A stretch of DNA of 64,000 nt from Mycoplasmopsis columbinasalis (GTDB taxonomy: Bacteria; Bacillota_I; Bacilli_A; Mycoplasmatales; Metamycoplasmataceae), in NCBI RefSeq assembly GCF_900660705.1, contig NZ_LR215043.1:785457-849456 (forward strand). Reading direction: 5' to 3'. Positions within the stretch are counted from its first letter, which is position 1. Each line of letters opens with the position of its first letter. Made by a program: the position numbers and the translations under genes. Shown here piece by piece: positions 10,200 through 22,188 of this stretch. The notes beneath the pieces were generated by a model. The model saw nothing but the letters and a program-made list of their open reading frames with translations, did not search any database and was not told the origin of the DNA.

Positions 10200-11666
10200 A
10201 TGAAAAAGAAACTAAAATGAACCTTATTTAGTACTCCCTTAACACTAATAAGCGCTTTGCCTTTACTTGCAGTTTCTTGCGGTAAAAGCAATGAAAACAC
10301 AAACACCTTAAATAACAATGAAACAAACACAACTGGAAACGAAACAGAAAATAATCATACCGGTACTTTAGATACGAATAATAGTGATGAAAATTTAAAT
10401 GAAAACGAAACAGAAGAAAAAACTGAAACAAACTTAAAACCAACTGTTGAAGTAGACGCGGATAATAACCAAATAATCACAATACACAAAAAATTCGTTT
10501 CTTTTAAACCGTATTCATTATTCTGAGATACAAACTATTTATATGGTTCCGAAAACTTAGACAAAACAGCATCGATTCGAATACGCGAAGTATCTGGTTA
10601 TAATGAAATGTTAGAGAGATGAAAAGACGAATACGACGAAACTCCGGTTGTAAAAGAAAAACTCAAAAAAAAGAATATTGAGTTGAAAGATATTGAGATT
10701 CCAGCTTTTGAGTTTTGGAAAAACAAAAACGCTAAAAAGGAATTGGTAAGTAACTGAGAAAAAAATTATAAAAAAATCTTTAATGAATATTGATTTGAAT
10801 TGTCAGTAAATGATGCTCCTTCAGAAGAAACACTAGACTTACAAAAAATAGATAGTTTCAAAAAAATAATTCAAATTTTTAAAACTAATTGAAATGAGTT
10901 TTTAACTTTAGAAAAAAAAGAAGAATTTTTAAAAAAATATAGAATTTATTTTTTTACAAATGACTCAATTACTCACAAAATTATGGAATATGACTCAATT
11001 TGAAGAAAATATAATGAAAGTTCAAAATTGTTTAGTTACTATAACTTTCCCTATGTAGTAACAGAAGGAGCAAATACTTATAAGTTTTATCGTGTTTTTA
11101 AATTAACAAATTTACAAAAAATTAATGATACATTATTAAAATTTACTTTTTCATTAAATAAAAATTATGAAAATGAATATGTCGAAAAATATGGCACAAA
11201 AGAAGTAAAGTCTTCTATTTTGAAATTATTGCCTGAAACAAATTTTTCTTGATATTTGGATTTAAAAACAGAAACATGAATTTTTTCGGAAAATGATTTT
11301 GAAGAATTAGAAAAAATAAACGATTTTTCTGAAAAACCAGATGAATTTTGATATGAAACTTTATCAAATATTCTCGATATAAAATACTTGGGAAGTAAAG
11401 AAGAAGAACAAATTTCAAAATATAATTTTGAAACTTTAAAAAGCAAATTTGAAATTAAAAATATTGCAAAAATTTTTTCAAGTTTAGAAAATAGTAAAAA
11501 ATATGTTTTATTAAAAAAATTCTTAGAAACAAAGTTCAATTTTACCTTACCAGACAATTTCTCTCAAAACATAGAAAAATTAACTTACAATAAAAACCAA
11601 AAAGTTTTTGAAATTTTATTAAAAATTAGTGATAATACAAAAATTAAAATTTTGTATTCAATTTAA
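10200..11666 (+). CDS. surface lipoprotein, 488 aa, candidate phase-variable
   Basis: ATG 10200 has AAAGGAG nine bases before it. The N-terminus MKKKLK, a hydrophobic segment and LLAVSC with Cys at residue 27 form a clear prolipoprotein signal. Then comes a Thr/Asn/Glu-rich linker of about 60 residues and a long K/E/F/Y-rich ectodomain; the frame runs through many TGA codons to TAA 11664-11666. I recognise no enzymatic motif. Base usage is much more A-rich than in the conjugation genes upstream, which suggests separate origin as cargo. The poly-A tract and -10 box upstream suggest on/off switching by slippage. It is probably a surface antigen or adhesin-like lipoprotein anchored outside the cell. 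Confidence 0.8.
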
Positions 11667-11759
11667 AAAAATGGTAAAATTTAAGTACCGTTATTAAAAC
11701 TTCAAGTGGCAGACATAAAAAATGTTTGCTTTTTGTGTTTTGTCATTTTAAGGAGATAA

Positions 11760-14700
11760 ATGAAAAAACACAAATTTATGACTTTTTTAAAATTAACACC
11801 AAGCGCTGCTTTTGTTCCGTTTTTTTTGTCCGCTAATTTTTTAGATACTGGAAATCAACAAAACCGCACGATTTGAGCTGACGAAGAAAAAACGGTGAAT
11901 GACTATGAATTTTGAAAATTAAAAAGAGAAGAAGTTTGAGAAAAACGAATTGAAGGTTTGACACAATCAACTAGTGACGAAAAAATTGGAGGAGGTGACT
12001 GAAAACCTAAAGATGGAAAAATTTGAGTGTTTGTAAATAGTTCAAACGGTGAAACCGCTTATGCAGTCGGTGAAGACGCGCCAGCTTATGATTACAAAAA
12101 CATTTATAACTTTGAAAATTCGAATCAATTTAATGTTAGATACAAAAGTTTAAATAGTGATACAGCAAAAATATTAAAAGCAGAACCTTTTCCTTTAAGC
12201 GAGAAAAATATAGTTTTTCCAAAATTCACATATATTCTTGAAAAAGATGTCAATGTCGGAGAATTAGATTATGATCAAAAAATTCAAAGAATAAAAAATA
12301 TTTTTCAAAATTTGGAAAATTTAACATTTTTAGAGAGAGATGTCAAAATTCTTACACTATCAAACACTTGAGGCGCGCCTCATTTTGTTACCACAGCGTG
12401 GAATGTTAGAGTATTAGCTAGTGTTTACGCTTTTTTATTTGAAAATCAAGAATGACAAAATACGGTACGAAATGCAGAAAAAATCGAAACAGGAATAACT
12501 TTTTTTAACCTTACAAAATAAATCAGAACCGTATATAGAATTTGTTCCTTTATCACATACTTATAATGTTAAAGATCTTGAATTGGTAAAAATAGAACTT
12601 TTTTGAAAATATACAACAAGCACCAAGAACCACCTTGATTCTTTTGTTGAAAATTACCGAAAATTGAAAAATGAACTAATAGCAAACAATTCTAAATTTG
12701 AAAGTTTTTTAGGTGGAAACATTTCAACAAGAAATTGAAATTTACCCATTCAATTTGCTAACGAACCAACTAACGAAGAGATTTTTAACAAATGAATTAG
12801 TAAATGAAAAGAGAATTTAACTTTAAGTGAAGGTAAAAACATACGCAGAGAGTTAGTAATTGAAAAAAACTCTGACAATACAGTTAATTTAAAAATAAAA
12901 AAAGAAACACGAGACAACGAACCCGGTAGTGACTGATATTCTGTCGGATCAATAGATTTAGTAAAAAACTTTCCTTTAAAATTCAAAAGAAATGCAAAAG
13001 GAGAAGAATATTTTCGTATAAAAAGTGAAATGAATGCAGACATTAGTTTATTTAGTGATACAGGCGGAAATTTGAATACGAAAAAAACAGAAAATGAAAA
13101 AAAAGAATTAGCCCAATTTGGTTTAGAAAACAATCTCACAAAATTAGAGAAACACATTAAAAATTTGAATACACAATACAATTTTTTTGAAGTCGTTTTT
13201 GCGCAAAAAGAAAATAGCGCAAACAATATTTACTTATATTTGAAAGAAAAAACTAACTCAACAACAATTGAAACAAGGGAAAAAACTATTGCATTTCAAA
13301 CCAATAACGCAGGCATTATAGTAGATATAGCGAATTCGTTTGAAATAATTTATGGACCTTATGCAAATTTTTACGACAAAAGCGATATTAAAATAGCAAA
13401 AGAATTACCTAAAGTTATAGAAATTCCTAAAAAAGCAGAAACAATTACAGACGAAAAAACAAATCATAGTTATCTATTGTTAGATAATGGAACATACAAG
13501 GTATATTCACCTGTTTCAGTTAAATTTACTGCAAAAAACGATAATTTTGTTTTGTATGTAAATGGTGTTCAAGCAGAAGTTTACAACAATATTTTCTTTG
13601 TTGACCTAGCCGAAAAAGATAAAGATAAAATTGGAAAAGAAAGCAAATATGTTTTGGAAGTTAGAAAATATGTTAATGGTTCAAGAAACTTTCCTCAAGA
13701 CCTGGAAAGTATCACAAGAAAAACAATAATATATAAACCTAAACCATTTAAAGTTGATATTAAATGATTTGGTTGGAATCCAGACAAAAATCCTGATCAG
13801 AAAAATCTTATATCACGCTATCTCGTAGACGAAAACGGTGAAGTGAAACGCGATGGAAATGGTGCGGCACTAAAGAACCCAAACTATGATGAAACAATCG
13901 ATCCTTTAACTGGAACTAAAAAACAATTAATTTGGTTCAAAACAAATTTATATATTGATAAGCCACTAAATAACTCATTTTTACGACTAAAAAACAATTT
14001 ACTTCACGCAACTTATATCGGGAAAGCTCACAATTCCAGCCAATTACTTTATATGAAAAAAACGGGTTTACCATATGGTTCAAAATTTATTTTTAATAAT
14101 AAAAAAGTGGACACACCACAAACAGAGTGAGCAGGAGTTATCGCCGAAGCGACCGTAATTGGAAAAGGTGGTAGTTTTGTTTATGGCGGTGACACAAAAG
14201 AAATAGAAATTTATAAATTAAATGAAATTTCAATCAATAATTCAACCGAATTATATTTAGACTATGCCAAAAAATGAATAAATGACGACTCTCGAATAGT
14301 AAAAATACCAAGCGATGAAAATAGTTTTCTTATTTCATCAAATGATGAATTCTTTTCTCAAAATGGCATTTACTTATTTGTTAGTAGAGGCGAAGACACT
14401 ATTAGTTCCTTTAAATTCGTTTTAATTCAAGAAAGAGACGATGAAAAGAACCAAAATCTTATAGGTTCATCATTCACCGATAACATTAAATCAAAACAAG
14501 TGCAGCCATTATTTGAATCAGAAATTGGCAAAAAGTTCTTTGCATATTTAAAAAATGTACTAAAAGTTGAATACCAATTAAAAACCCTAAGTTATGAGCA
14601 ATGTTTAGTTTATTTTCAGAAATTTTTACAATATACAGAAGAACAAACTAAAAATAACGAAAACGACCGCGTTTGAATTCGTCCGCTATTTAATCACAAT

Positions 14701-16650
14701 TTAGATAATTTATATTCAAGAAATGAATTTAAAGCTAAATATGAAGGCAATTTAAATACTTTAGCAAAAGATATCTTTGCCGACTTTGCGCATAAAGATA
14801 AAATAGCAATTCAAAGCTTTACAATTGACAATTATCGTAAAAATAATGTAATTTTAGACTTAATTGTGACTAATCCCAACCTTAAGTATCAGTTAATTGC
14901 CAACCGTGTTAATTTCCCTATTATTTTTACCGATAGCAATATTGGCAATGAAGATGAGGAAAATATTGACACCGACCCCGACATTATTTATTTAGAATTT
15001 GACGATGAATACATCAGAACAATTGAAGCGCCAAAATATAATGTGAAAAGCTTTATTAAAACTTTTAATAATAAAGAACCGAAACGGTTATGACTAAAAA
15101 ACCTTTCTCGCCGCAGCTATGAACATATCAATTTTGAAAATCTAACAATTACTAAAAATGACGAATCCCAAAGCGTAAATATTACCTTAAAGGCAGAATT
15201 AAAACCAAGTGCTATTGCACTTAAGAAGCAATTAATAAATCAAGAATTGCACACAACCATTAGTTATGACTTATTTGGTTCAGGCGCAACCGGTATTTTT
15301 GCCGACATTGACATTTTTACAATTAACTTAATTGGTGTAAGCCAAGACCAAATCGAAGCAAGAATTAAATGAGTTTTAGCACAACAAATGCCGCATTTAG
15401 TTTACGAACGAGACTATCGCATAGTCCCAGACACTTTAGAGCGTATTAAAGCAATCTTAAATGAACCCGAAGCAAACATTCGCGATGCTAACGCCCGCAG
15501 TGAAGACTTAAGCTTAGAAGAAAAGGAAACAGAAGCTAATTTTGGCAAAACATTGTGCAGAATCACCTTACCAGTAATTAACACCATCTATGACTTAAGC
15601 AAAGTTAGTTTCCCGGCATTAGACATTAATGCCAAATATAATGTTTCCACTTTAAATACAGAAATTTTAAAAACATACTTAAATACACATATTTTGGACA
15701 CCACCGGCCTTAATTACTTTGATATTAATGACATAGTTTATACTAACTTTAATCAGTTACAAAACGCTTTAGTGCAAGCATCACAACAAAATATGCCAGC
15801 TAACTTTAACATCGAATTTCAAGGCCGTACTAATTCGAAAGTGAAAAATAGCAATCGTTTTGCCGTGCAATATCACGGCCACTATGACAAAACTTACACC
15901 GACCTTTCCGAAATTGATCTTAAGTTAACTTATGCCGAAAATGACAGAGCAAAATTAACTAACGCTATCTATAATGAAATTGTTAAAACCTTAAATGAAA
16001 AAGGTATTGAAACAAAAGCTTATATTCCAATTAGTAAGGGTTTAATTGCTTTATTAGTAAATGAGCTTACACCCGATGATGCAGAATTGCCAGTAACTAT
16101 CACTAAGGAATTTTTCATTAAACCTAATGAACCTTTTGGACAAAATCAAGGAAAAGTTACTATCACTAACACTTTAAATCAAAAACCAATTGATAATAAT
16201 CAATTTCTTATTGACTTAAGCATTGTAAATTTTGACTTAACTTATGATGAAAATGTTTTAAGTAAGTTAGAAGCACAAATTATTGCCGATATTAAAGCAA
16301 AAATGACAAATGCTTACCAATTGAACGAAACGCAATATGCAATTAATCGTCATAAGTTACACAAACTTATTCGTGAAATTTTCGATCCAAATGCCAAAGT
16401 AAAAACTAAAGCATTTTTAATTGAACCTATCGAAAATATTAGTGAAAATAACGGTAAAGTAAACATCACTAACACTAACACAAAACCAGTAAATGATGAC
16501 TTACCAGACATTGGCGAAGACCCCGAAGAAATAGCGAAAAAAGTCTTTATTAAAAAAGTAAGTTATTCAGTGGGCGGCACAGTTGCATTCGTGACAGCGT
16601 TTGTATTATTTGTAATTTGACGTAAAAAACGTGTAAGAAAAATTAGATAA
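11760..16650 (+). pseudogene. giant ICE surface protein, frameshifted in a T7 run
   Basis: ATG 11760 has AAGGAGAT seven bases before it. The first residues (MKKHKFMTFLKLTPSAAF) form a signal peptide without a lipobox cysteine. The frame ends at TAA 12519-12521; one base out of phase, an open frame resumes and continues to TAA 16648-16650. Removing one T from the T7 run at 12500-12506 joins them into a protein of about 1629 aa (reading GITFLTLQNKSEP at the join). The C-terminus has a membrane helix (TVAFVTAFVLFVIW) and a basic tail (RKKRVRKIR), so the ectodomain would be anchored by its end. Two related segments near the C-terminus both contain FFIKP/FLIEP followed by GKV.ITNT. The part up to about 14.78 kb is A-rich, the rest has ICE-like usage, so the gene may be chimeric. 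The frameshift may be decay, a phase switch or a sequence error. Confidence 0.75.
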
Positions 16651-16652
16651 CA

Positions 16653-16680
16653 AAAAAGCTCCGCGAAAAGGAGCTTTTTC
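16653..16680 (+). terminator. intrinsic terminator after the giant ICE surface gene
   Basis: A perfect stem AAAAAGCTCC/GGAGCTTTTT with loop GCGAAAA lies two bases after the stop codon. Because of the A and T runs it can also act on transcripts from the convergent helicase operon. Confidence 0.85.
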
Positions 16681-16849
16681 TATGTTAAATTACCGTATCA
16701 TAAGCATCATTTCTATTAGAACTATTTACTTTTAATACTATAAAATAGCGTTATTTGCTATTATTAGTTTTATTTTAAATGTTTTTTTGATAAAAAAATG
16801 ATTAAAATAGTATTTATATAGTATTAAGATAGGAATGCAATACTATTGG

Positions 16850-17025
16850 TATAGGATTCATATAGGATTGGTATAGGATTCATATAGGATTCATATAGGA
16901 TTGGTATAGGATTCATATAGGATTCATATAGGATTAGTATAGGATTCATATAGGATTAGTATAGGATTCATATAGGATTGGTATAGGATTAGTATAGTAT
17001 TAGTATAGGATTGGTATAGGACGCT
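16850..17025. repeat. array of about sixteen 11-bp direct repeats
   Basis: The unit TATAGGATTNN (NN mostly CA, GG or AG) repeats in exact 11-bp steps from 16850; the fourteenth unit reads TATAGTATTAG and the last is truncated. Looser copies precede it from about 16814. The array fills the intergenic space between two convergent operons (16651-17062), so it is not a promoter region for a visible gene. Adjacent to helicase genes it resembles replication iterons; the function is inferred only. Confidence 0.85.
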
Positions 17026-17062
17026 GCTTCAAACCAAAAATTTGTTATAATTTATACTATAC

Positions 17063-18388
17063 TTACTCTATCTCATTCATAATTCCTACTTCATTAAAAG
17101 TCATTGTTTCACCGCGAAATTCCATATAGGCACGTCTAAGCGTGCCATTTCGATTTTTGATTAAGTCGCAACAAAGGAGTTGCGACTTTTTATTGCGCTG
17201 TAATTGATTAATTAGCTTAGGTTCAAACTCTTTGTACATTAGCACAATTTGGTCGGCGATTTGTTCAATAGCGCCGGAATCTTTTAAATTTGCGCTTGTT
17301 GGGCGCATTTGTTGGGTGTCACTTTCCCGGTTTAATTGTGAAAGTAAGACAAAAGGAATTTCTAAGCTTTTGGCAATAAGTTTAAGTTTGTTCACCGTGT
17401 CGCTTAAAGCATAAGTGCGAATGGTTTTCTCATCAAATTTCATAATTTGTAAGTGGTCTAAAATGATTAAGTCGATATCTCATTGTGTTTTTAATTCTAA
17501 AATTTCATTAGTTAAATAGTCACTGTCGATAAGATGTTGGGCTGTGGGCTCTAAAATACGCAAATTTAGGTGTTTTTCAATGTACGCTATAGCTTTATCG
17601 ATGGCTTGTTCGTTAGTTGGAGTTGCTTGTCAATTCTTACTATTTAACATTCAGAGCGGTAATTGCGTTAAATTAGCAACTAAACGGCTTAAAATTTCTT
17701 GTTTTGTCATTTCTAACGAAACAAATAAAATGTTTAATTTAGTTTTGTTTGCTTTGCGGGCGTTTAAAATAAGGTTAGTCGCTAAAGCCGTTTTGCCAAT
17801 GCCCGGACGGGCGCCAATTACGATTAATTCACCTGGTCGTAAGCCCTGGTTGTTAGTATCAAACAATGCTCACTGGGTGCTAATTGTCTTTTCTTGGTTC
17901 TGAAAAGTAAGACGAAAATTATCTAAATATTCATCAATGCTACAGGCGGCAATTTTGTCTTGGCTTAGATTTTCGGCTAACAAATTTAAAGTTTGTTTTA
18001 GTACATTGCGGCTAAAGTCAAAACTAAACTTAGTTTCCCGTCAGGTTTGAAACAAAGCTGTAATTTTATCAATGACGACGAATTTTGCAAATTCTTGCAA
18101 AAAATAGTCTTCATTCTCAATTGATGTCAAAACTACTTCGCCATAAATATTAAAATAAAATTTCGTGAAATTATGTTTGCGCGCGCAATCGACTATATTT
18201 TGGGTTGAATATACTTGGCAATTGTCAAATAATTTTTCCAAAATTTCAAAAAGCACTTGGTACTCTGGAACTTTAAAATTCGCAGGCGAAAACTCTGCAG
18301 CGTAGTGATTGTAATCATAGTTGTTAAGTACAACGCTCAACACGGCGCGCTCAACTTTATAACGAAATAAATCTCTAAAGAAAGGCAT
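17063..18388 (-). CDS. DnaB-like replicative helicase, 441 aa (first copy)
   Basis: Read on the - strand, ATG 18386-18388 has AAGGA ten bases upstream; the frame runs through several TGA codons to TAA 17063-17065. The N-terminal third is alpha-helical, as in the DnaB N-domain. The RecA-like domain has the Walker A GARPGIGKTA at about residues 192-201, the SLEMT motif, Walker B DLIILDHLQ with Asp near residue 311, and LLSQLNRE. DnaB is a hexameric helicase that unwinds DNA at replication forks. The second copy lies directly upstream, so both are probably transcribed together. The length is near that of chromosomal DnaB. Inside an ICE it may serve rolling-circle or theta replication of the excised element. 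Confidence 0.88.
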
Positions 18389-18441
18389 TGTTAGTCCTTA
18401 TTTGCGTATATATCTATAACATTGCATTATTCGTAAATTAA

Positions 18442-19815
18442 TTATTTTTTTAATTCCTTAAAAGTTAAAGTTTCACCATTGAAAACCATATAACTATCTG
18501 TTAAGGCGTTGGCGCGGTTTTTTGCCATATTAAAAAAGCAAATGTCGACAAAGTTACCATTTGATAATTTATGTTTGCTTTTTGAAAGCAAAATAAATTG
18601 GTCGGCGGCTGCTTCAATGCTGGCTGAATCTTTTAAGTGTTTTAAAGTCGGCAAGGTTTGTTCCTGCACGCTTTCCCGGTTGAGTTGGGAAAGCAAAATG
18701 ATAGGAATTTGGTTTTCTTTGGCAATTTGTTTAAAAGTATCAACCGCTTTACCGACTTCGTAAGTACGCAATGTTTCGTTTGGATAATGTAAATGTTGTA
18801 AGTGGTCGACAATCACTAAGTCTAAAGGGTGTTTTAGGTTAATTAAGGGAATGAATTTAACAAAAGCATCAATATCACTTTGTTCGTGCAGTGATTGCTC
18901 TGCAATGAGTAAATTTAAGTTCAAATTAATAAAATTAAGCGCAAATTCCATTCTCGCTTTGTTTTCTGCAGTGTTTTTTCACGTTTGCTCGCTAAAATTT
19001 GTAATAGGAATTTGGGCTAAGTGTGCAAACAAACGCGCCATAATTTCCTTTCGATGCATTTCCAAAGAAATTAACAACACATTCAAAGGCCTTTTTAAGC
19101 GCCCTTTGGCTTTGTGAGCAACGGCCGCAATTAAATTTAAGGCAAAGGCGGTTTTACCAACGCCCGGGCGGGCGCCCAACACAATTAAAGAACCTTTCGC
19201 TAAGCCCTGGTTATAAGCATCAAACAAACTAAAACCAGTTAATAATGGCTCTTGCGCTGTGTTTAAATTTTCCTTAAAAGTTTTTAATTCAGCACTAAGT
19301 TCCATTTGGGTTTTTGTCATTTTGTTTTGTAATTGTTGTAAACGGTTTCATAACGCGGAGAATTTTTTGTGTGCTTGGTCAAAGTCCAAACTAGTGGTGT
19401 TAGCAAGGAAATGTTGATAGGTTTCTTCAAAAGCTAAGGTTAATTCGTTTTCAAACAAAGCTTGGAGGTCATAGTCTACGTTGCCGCTAAGGGCGTGCGC
19501 ATTCTCTATAATTTGCAACAAAGGCGCAAATTTTGCTTCTGGTTTATTGCTTCTTTGCAAAAATTCTGTGATGATTGAACTATTAATTTTTAAATTTGCA
19601 TCCATAATTTGTTTAAACACACCAAACAATTCACGGCAGAGCGGGTCGCTAAAATCATTTTCACTTAATAAAGTGAAAATTTTGGTCTTAGTTCAGCGCC
19701 AATTTTGCACGAGCTGTGCCAAAATTTGAATTTGTGCCGCATTTGCTTCTGTTTTGGTGAATGGTGGCGGTGTTGGCGAACTTAAAGTTCGAGTTTTGGG
19801 ACGGAGGGAAGCCAT
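18442..19815 (-). CDS. DnaB-like replicative helicase, 457 aa (second copy)
   Basis: On the - strand the frame starts at ATG 19813-19815, runs through TGA codons to TAA near 18442. A Pro/Thr-rich N-terminal tail (SSPTPPPFTKTEA) precedes a helical domain; the RecA-like core carries GARPGVGKTA at about residues 214-223, SLEMH, LVIVDHLQHL and LLSQLNRE. It shares the fold of the neighbouring copy but is clearly diverged, so the pair is an old duplication or two separately acquired helicases. It is the first gene of the helicase operon, with 53 bp to the next gene. It is divergent from the transposase gene with a 76-bp shared promoter region. A heteromeric complex of the two proteins is possible but not shown. 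Confidence 0.88.
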
Positions 19816-19891
19816 AACAAATAAAATCGTTACCAAAGCCAAAGTTTTAAGTTCAAAGTTACAATAATTTTAAACGAGAAAGAGTTAAGTT

Positions 19892-21205
19892 ATGTCAATT
19901 TTTACCTTTGCCGAAGACCACATTTTCCACACTTACGCGGACGAATTTTTAGCTAAGCACCAAACAACCTGGGCAGCTTACATAGATGCATTAACACGCC
20001 AAACTTTAGCGCAGCAGCCTACCAATTTTAAACCGCTGGGCAATTTAGAGGTTAAACACAATGACACATTGAAGACAAACCAAAGCGAGCTTTGGCAGTT
20101 ATGCCGTCAAGGTGTTGAAATTGTGGCCAAATTTAATGTCTTAGAAGAACACTTTCGCACCAAAGGCCGCTTTGAAGATGCAAACACCCGCACTTTCATT
20201 GTGCGGGAACGTTATGTACGTACCATTAGTATCAATGGTTTTGAATTAACTTATAACTTAACTATGTATAGTAAGCCCCAACAAGGCAAATTTATGTATT
20301 ACCACACGCAAGCTTTGGTTAATTTGAAACGCAAAAAGTATTTAGCACTAACTTTGCACCAACCTTTACACACCCAGCCAATCGCCCGCCGAAAACCAAA
20401 ACCAGGCGACAACCGCCTTCCGCACTATGTGTGAGCTTACGCCCAAAAAAGTAAGTTTTATCAAACGCAGCAAGCAAATTTTGATGCTTACCTTACCAAA
20501 TTTCACCAGAGCGCCACAATTCAAATTGATATTGACGACGCTTATCAGCGCGTGCAGAGCAAGGGCAAAGTTTACAACCAGGCTGTGCGCATTGCGCATA
20601 TTACCAATGAAACAAACGAAAAATTAATTTTCGTGCAAAAACTAACAAAAAGCACCAAAAATGTGAATGTTTTGGTGCGTTTTTTAATTAATCAATTGCA
20701 ACTGAAAAACAATTGCAAATTAGTAAATTTACTAATTTGCGGTGATGGCGCCAAATTTGTGACTAAAATTGCCAAGTCTTTACAAGGCGTGCGTTTGTGC
20801 GACCTTTTTCATATTCGTGACAAAATTGTAAAAACTTTTGCCGGACTTTTTAGTATGCGCCCAGCGCTGTGTTTTTACCACCGCATCATCGCCGCCTTTG
20901 AGGCGCGAGATGCAAACTTATTACTAAAAGAAATTACCAATTTTACGAATTTTGCACTAAGCAACCACCGCTTTAGTGCGAAAGTGCGAACCAAAATTCA
21001 AGCATTGCAAAAGTATTTTTTAAAAAATTTTAAGTTAATCGAACATACTTTTAAATTAAACCCGGCAGTTACGCCTTATGCCGAAAGCGCCATTAGTCAC
21101 TATTTTAAGGCAAATACCAAAAGTGCGTTTTGCACCTATAGTTGAGAAACAATTTGCCAAAAAGTACTAAGTACGAATCGAACCATTAATATTATTTTTC
21201 TTTAG
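19892..21205 (+). CDS. DDE transposase of the mycoplasma ICE, 437 aa
   Basis: ATG 19892 has GAGAAAGAG upstream; the frame runs through TGA at 20432 and 21143 to TAG 21203-21205. The core fits a DDE transposase: IDIDD at about residues 212-216 (first Asp 213 or 215), ICGDGAKF with Asp285, then a HIRDK segment, and Glu398 in PYAESAISHYFK. The N-terminal domain is basic and aromatic, probably DNA-binding. Mycoplasma ICEs encode a Mutator-like DDE transposase (CDS22) at one end, which cuts and integrates the element with low target preference. Its position as the last ICE gene before chromosomal genes agrees with that role. No frameshift is visible, so it may still be active even though the conjugation operon looks damaged. 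Confidence 0.85.
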
Positions 21206-21208
21206 CGA

Positions 21209-21235
21209 GCAAAAAGTTAACTCAAACTTTTTTGC
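21209..21235 (+). terminator. terminator-like hairpin after the transposase
   Basis: GCAAAAAGTT pairs with AACTTTTTTGC around a six-base loop, starting four bases after the transposase stop; the pairing has one bulged T. Confidence 0.55.
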
Positions 21236-21651
21236 GGTTAGTGAAGAAATATTAATAAAAAGCAGCGAAAAATGCCGCCAAGGTAATTTTTCGCCCGCAA
21301 ATTAGAACTGCCAATAATGAAACAATAGGGAAACCAGGTAACATAAATGTTACAAGAAATCAAAAGCAATAATACATATATGAAACAACCGTTACAGTAA
21401 TTAAAATTTGTTCTTGCTACGGTTGTTTGGTTCAATGTAACAAACAATTTTTAGTGAAATTGTTTGTTACTATAACAATAATTGATTCAATTTATTGAGT
21501 CAGCAACCAATAAATGTGTATGAACACATTTATTGGTATACATAACAAAAAATTTATATTTTTTGTTATGTAATTATTTTACTAATAGCACTTTATTATA
21601 GTGCTATTAGTAAAATATGTGTATATATTTATGTTCTATAAATATATACAC

Positions 21652-21694
21652 TACATAAAAAAAGAATGTATTTGGAACATTCTTTTTTTATGTA
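21652..21694. other. hairpin flanking the 69-bp repeats, left copy
   Basis: An 18-bp perfect stem around the loop ATTTGGA. Its partner at 22070-22110 has the same loop and a nearly identical stem; the single A-T pair changed to G-C there is compensated on both arms, which shows that the paired form is what is preserved. Confidence 0.85.
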
Positions 21695-21714
21695 TATATC
21701 AATTACGCTTGTTT

Positions 21715-22062
21715 GATTCAATGTAACAAACAACTGTTTGTACTGTTGTTTATTACTACGGTTATTTGTTACTACTGTTGTTTGATTCAATGTAACAAAC
21801 AACTGTTTGTACTGTTGTTTGTTACTACGGTTGTTTGTTACTACTGTTGTTTGATTCAATGTAACAAACAACTGTTTGTACTGTTGTTTGTTACTACGGT
21901 TGTTTGTTACTACAGTTGTTTGATTCAATGTAACAAACAACTGTTTGTACTGTTGTTTGTTACTACGGTTGTTTGTTACTACTACTGTTGTTTGATTTAT
22001 TACAACAAACAACTGTTTCTACTGTTGTTTGTTACTACTGTTGTTTGATTTACTACAGTAAT
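21715..22062. repeat. 69-bp tandem repeats, about five copies
   Basis: The unit begins GATTCAATGTAACAAACAAC; copies start at 21715, 21784, 21853 and 21922 (exactly 69 bp apart), then diverged copies start at 21994 and 22047. Each unit holds a 12-bp inverted repeat GTAACAAACAAC/GTTGTTTGTTAC and additional copies of the right arm, so several foldings are possible. A degenerate unit with a longer stem is at 21418-21470, outside the main array. Confidence 0.9.
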
Positions 22063-22069
22063 ATACACT

Positions 22070-22110
22070 ACATAAGAAAAGAATGTATTTGGAACATTCT
22101 TTTCTTATGT
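22070..22110. other. hairpin flanking the 69-bp repeats, right copy
   Basis: A 17-bp perfect stem (ACATAAGAAAAGAATGT and its complement) around ATTTGGA. It is the same orientation and loop as 21652-21694, with one compensatory pair change. Confidence 0.85.
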
Positions 22111-22188
22111 TTATATTGATGTATTTAACATATACATACATATATATCTAAACAGATACATAATAAGTCATATATAGTGATAGTAAAA

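Noticed and set aside
13030..13226. - strand frame of 158 aa (12750-13226) rich in F and S
   Set aside because: It is the complement of the A-rich coding sequence of the giant ICE surface gene, which explains its F/S/K composition.
16850..17025. CRISPR array
   Set aside because: The 11-bp units are contiguous without spacers and no cas gene is nearby.
21238..21447. 69-aa hydrophobic frame on the - strand
   Set aside because: It lies in the hairpin region, has no ribosome site and its start is part of a degenerate copy of the 69-bp repeat.
21629..22048. Open frames on both strands with repeated QLFVTLNQTTVV and CYYCCLIQCNKQLFVLLF
   Set aside because: They are translations of the 69-bp tandem repeats; both strands are open at once, there is no ribosome site, and the inverted repeats explain the sequence better.
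21715..22062. CRISPR array
   Set aside because: The 69-bp units are joined without unique spacers, and no cas gene is present.
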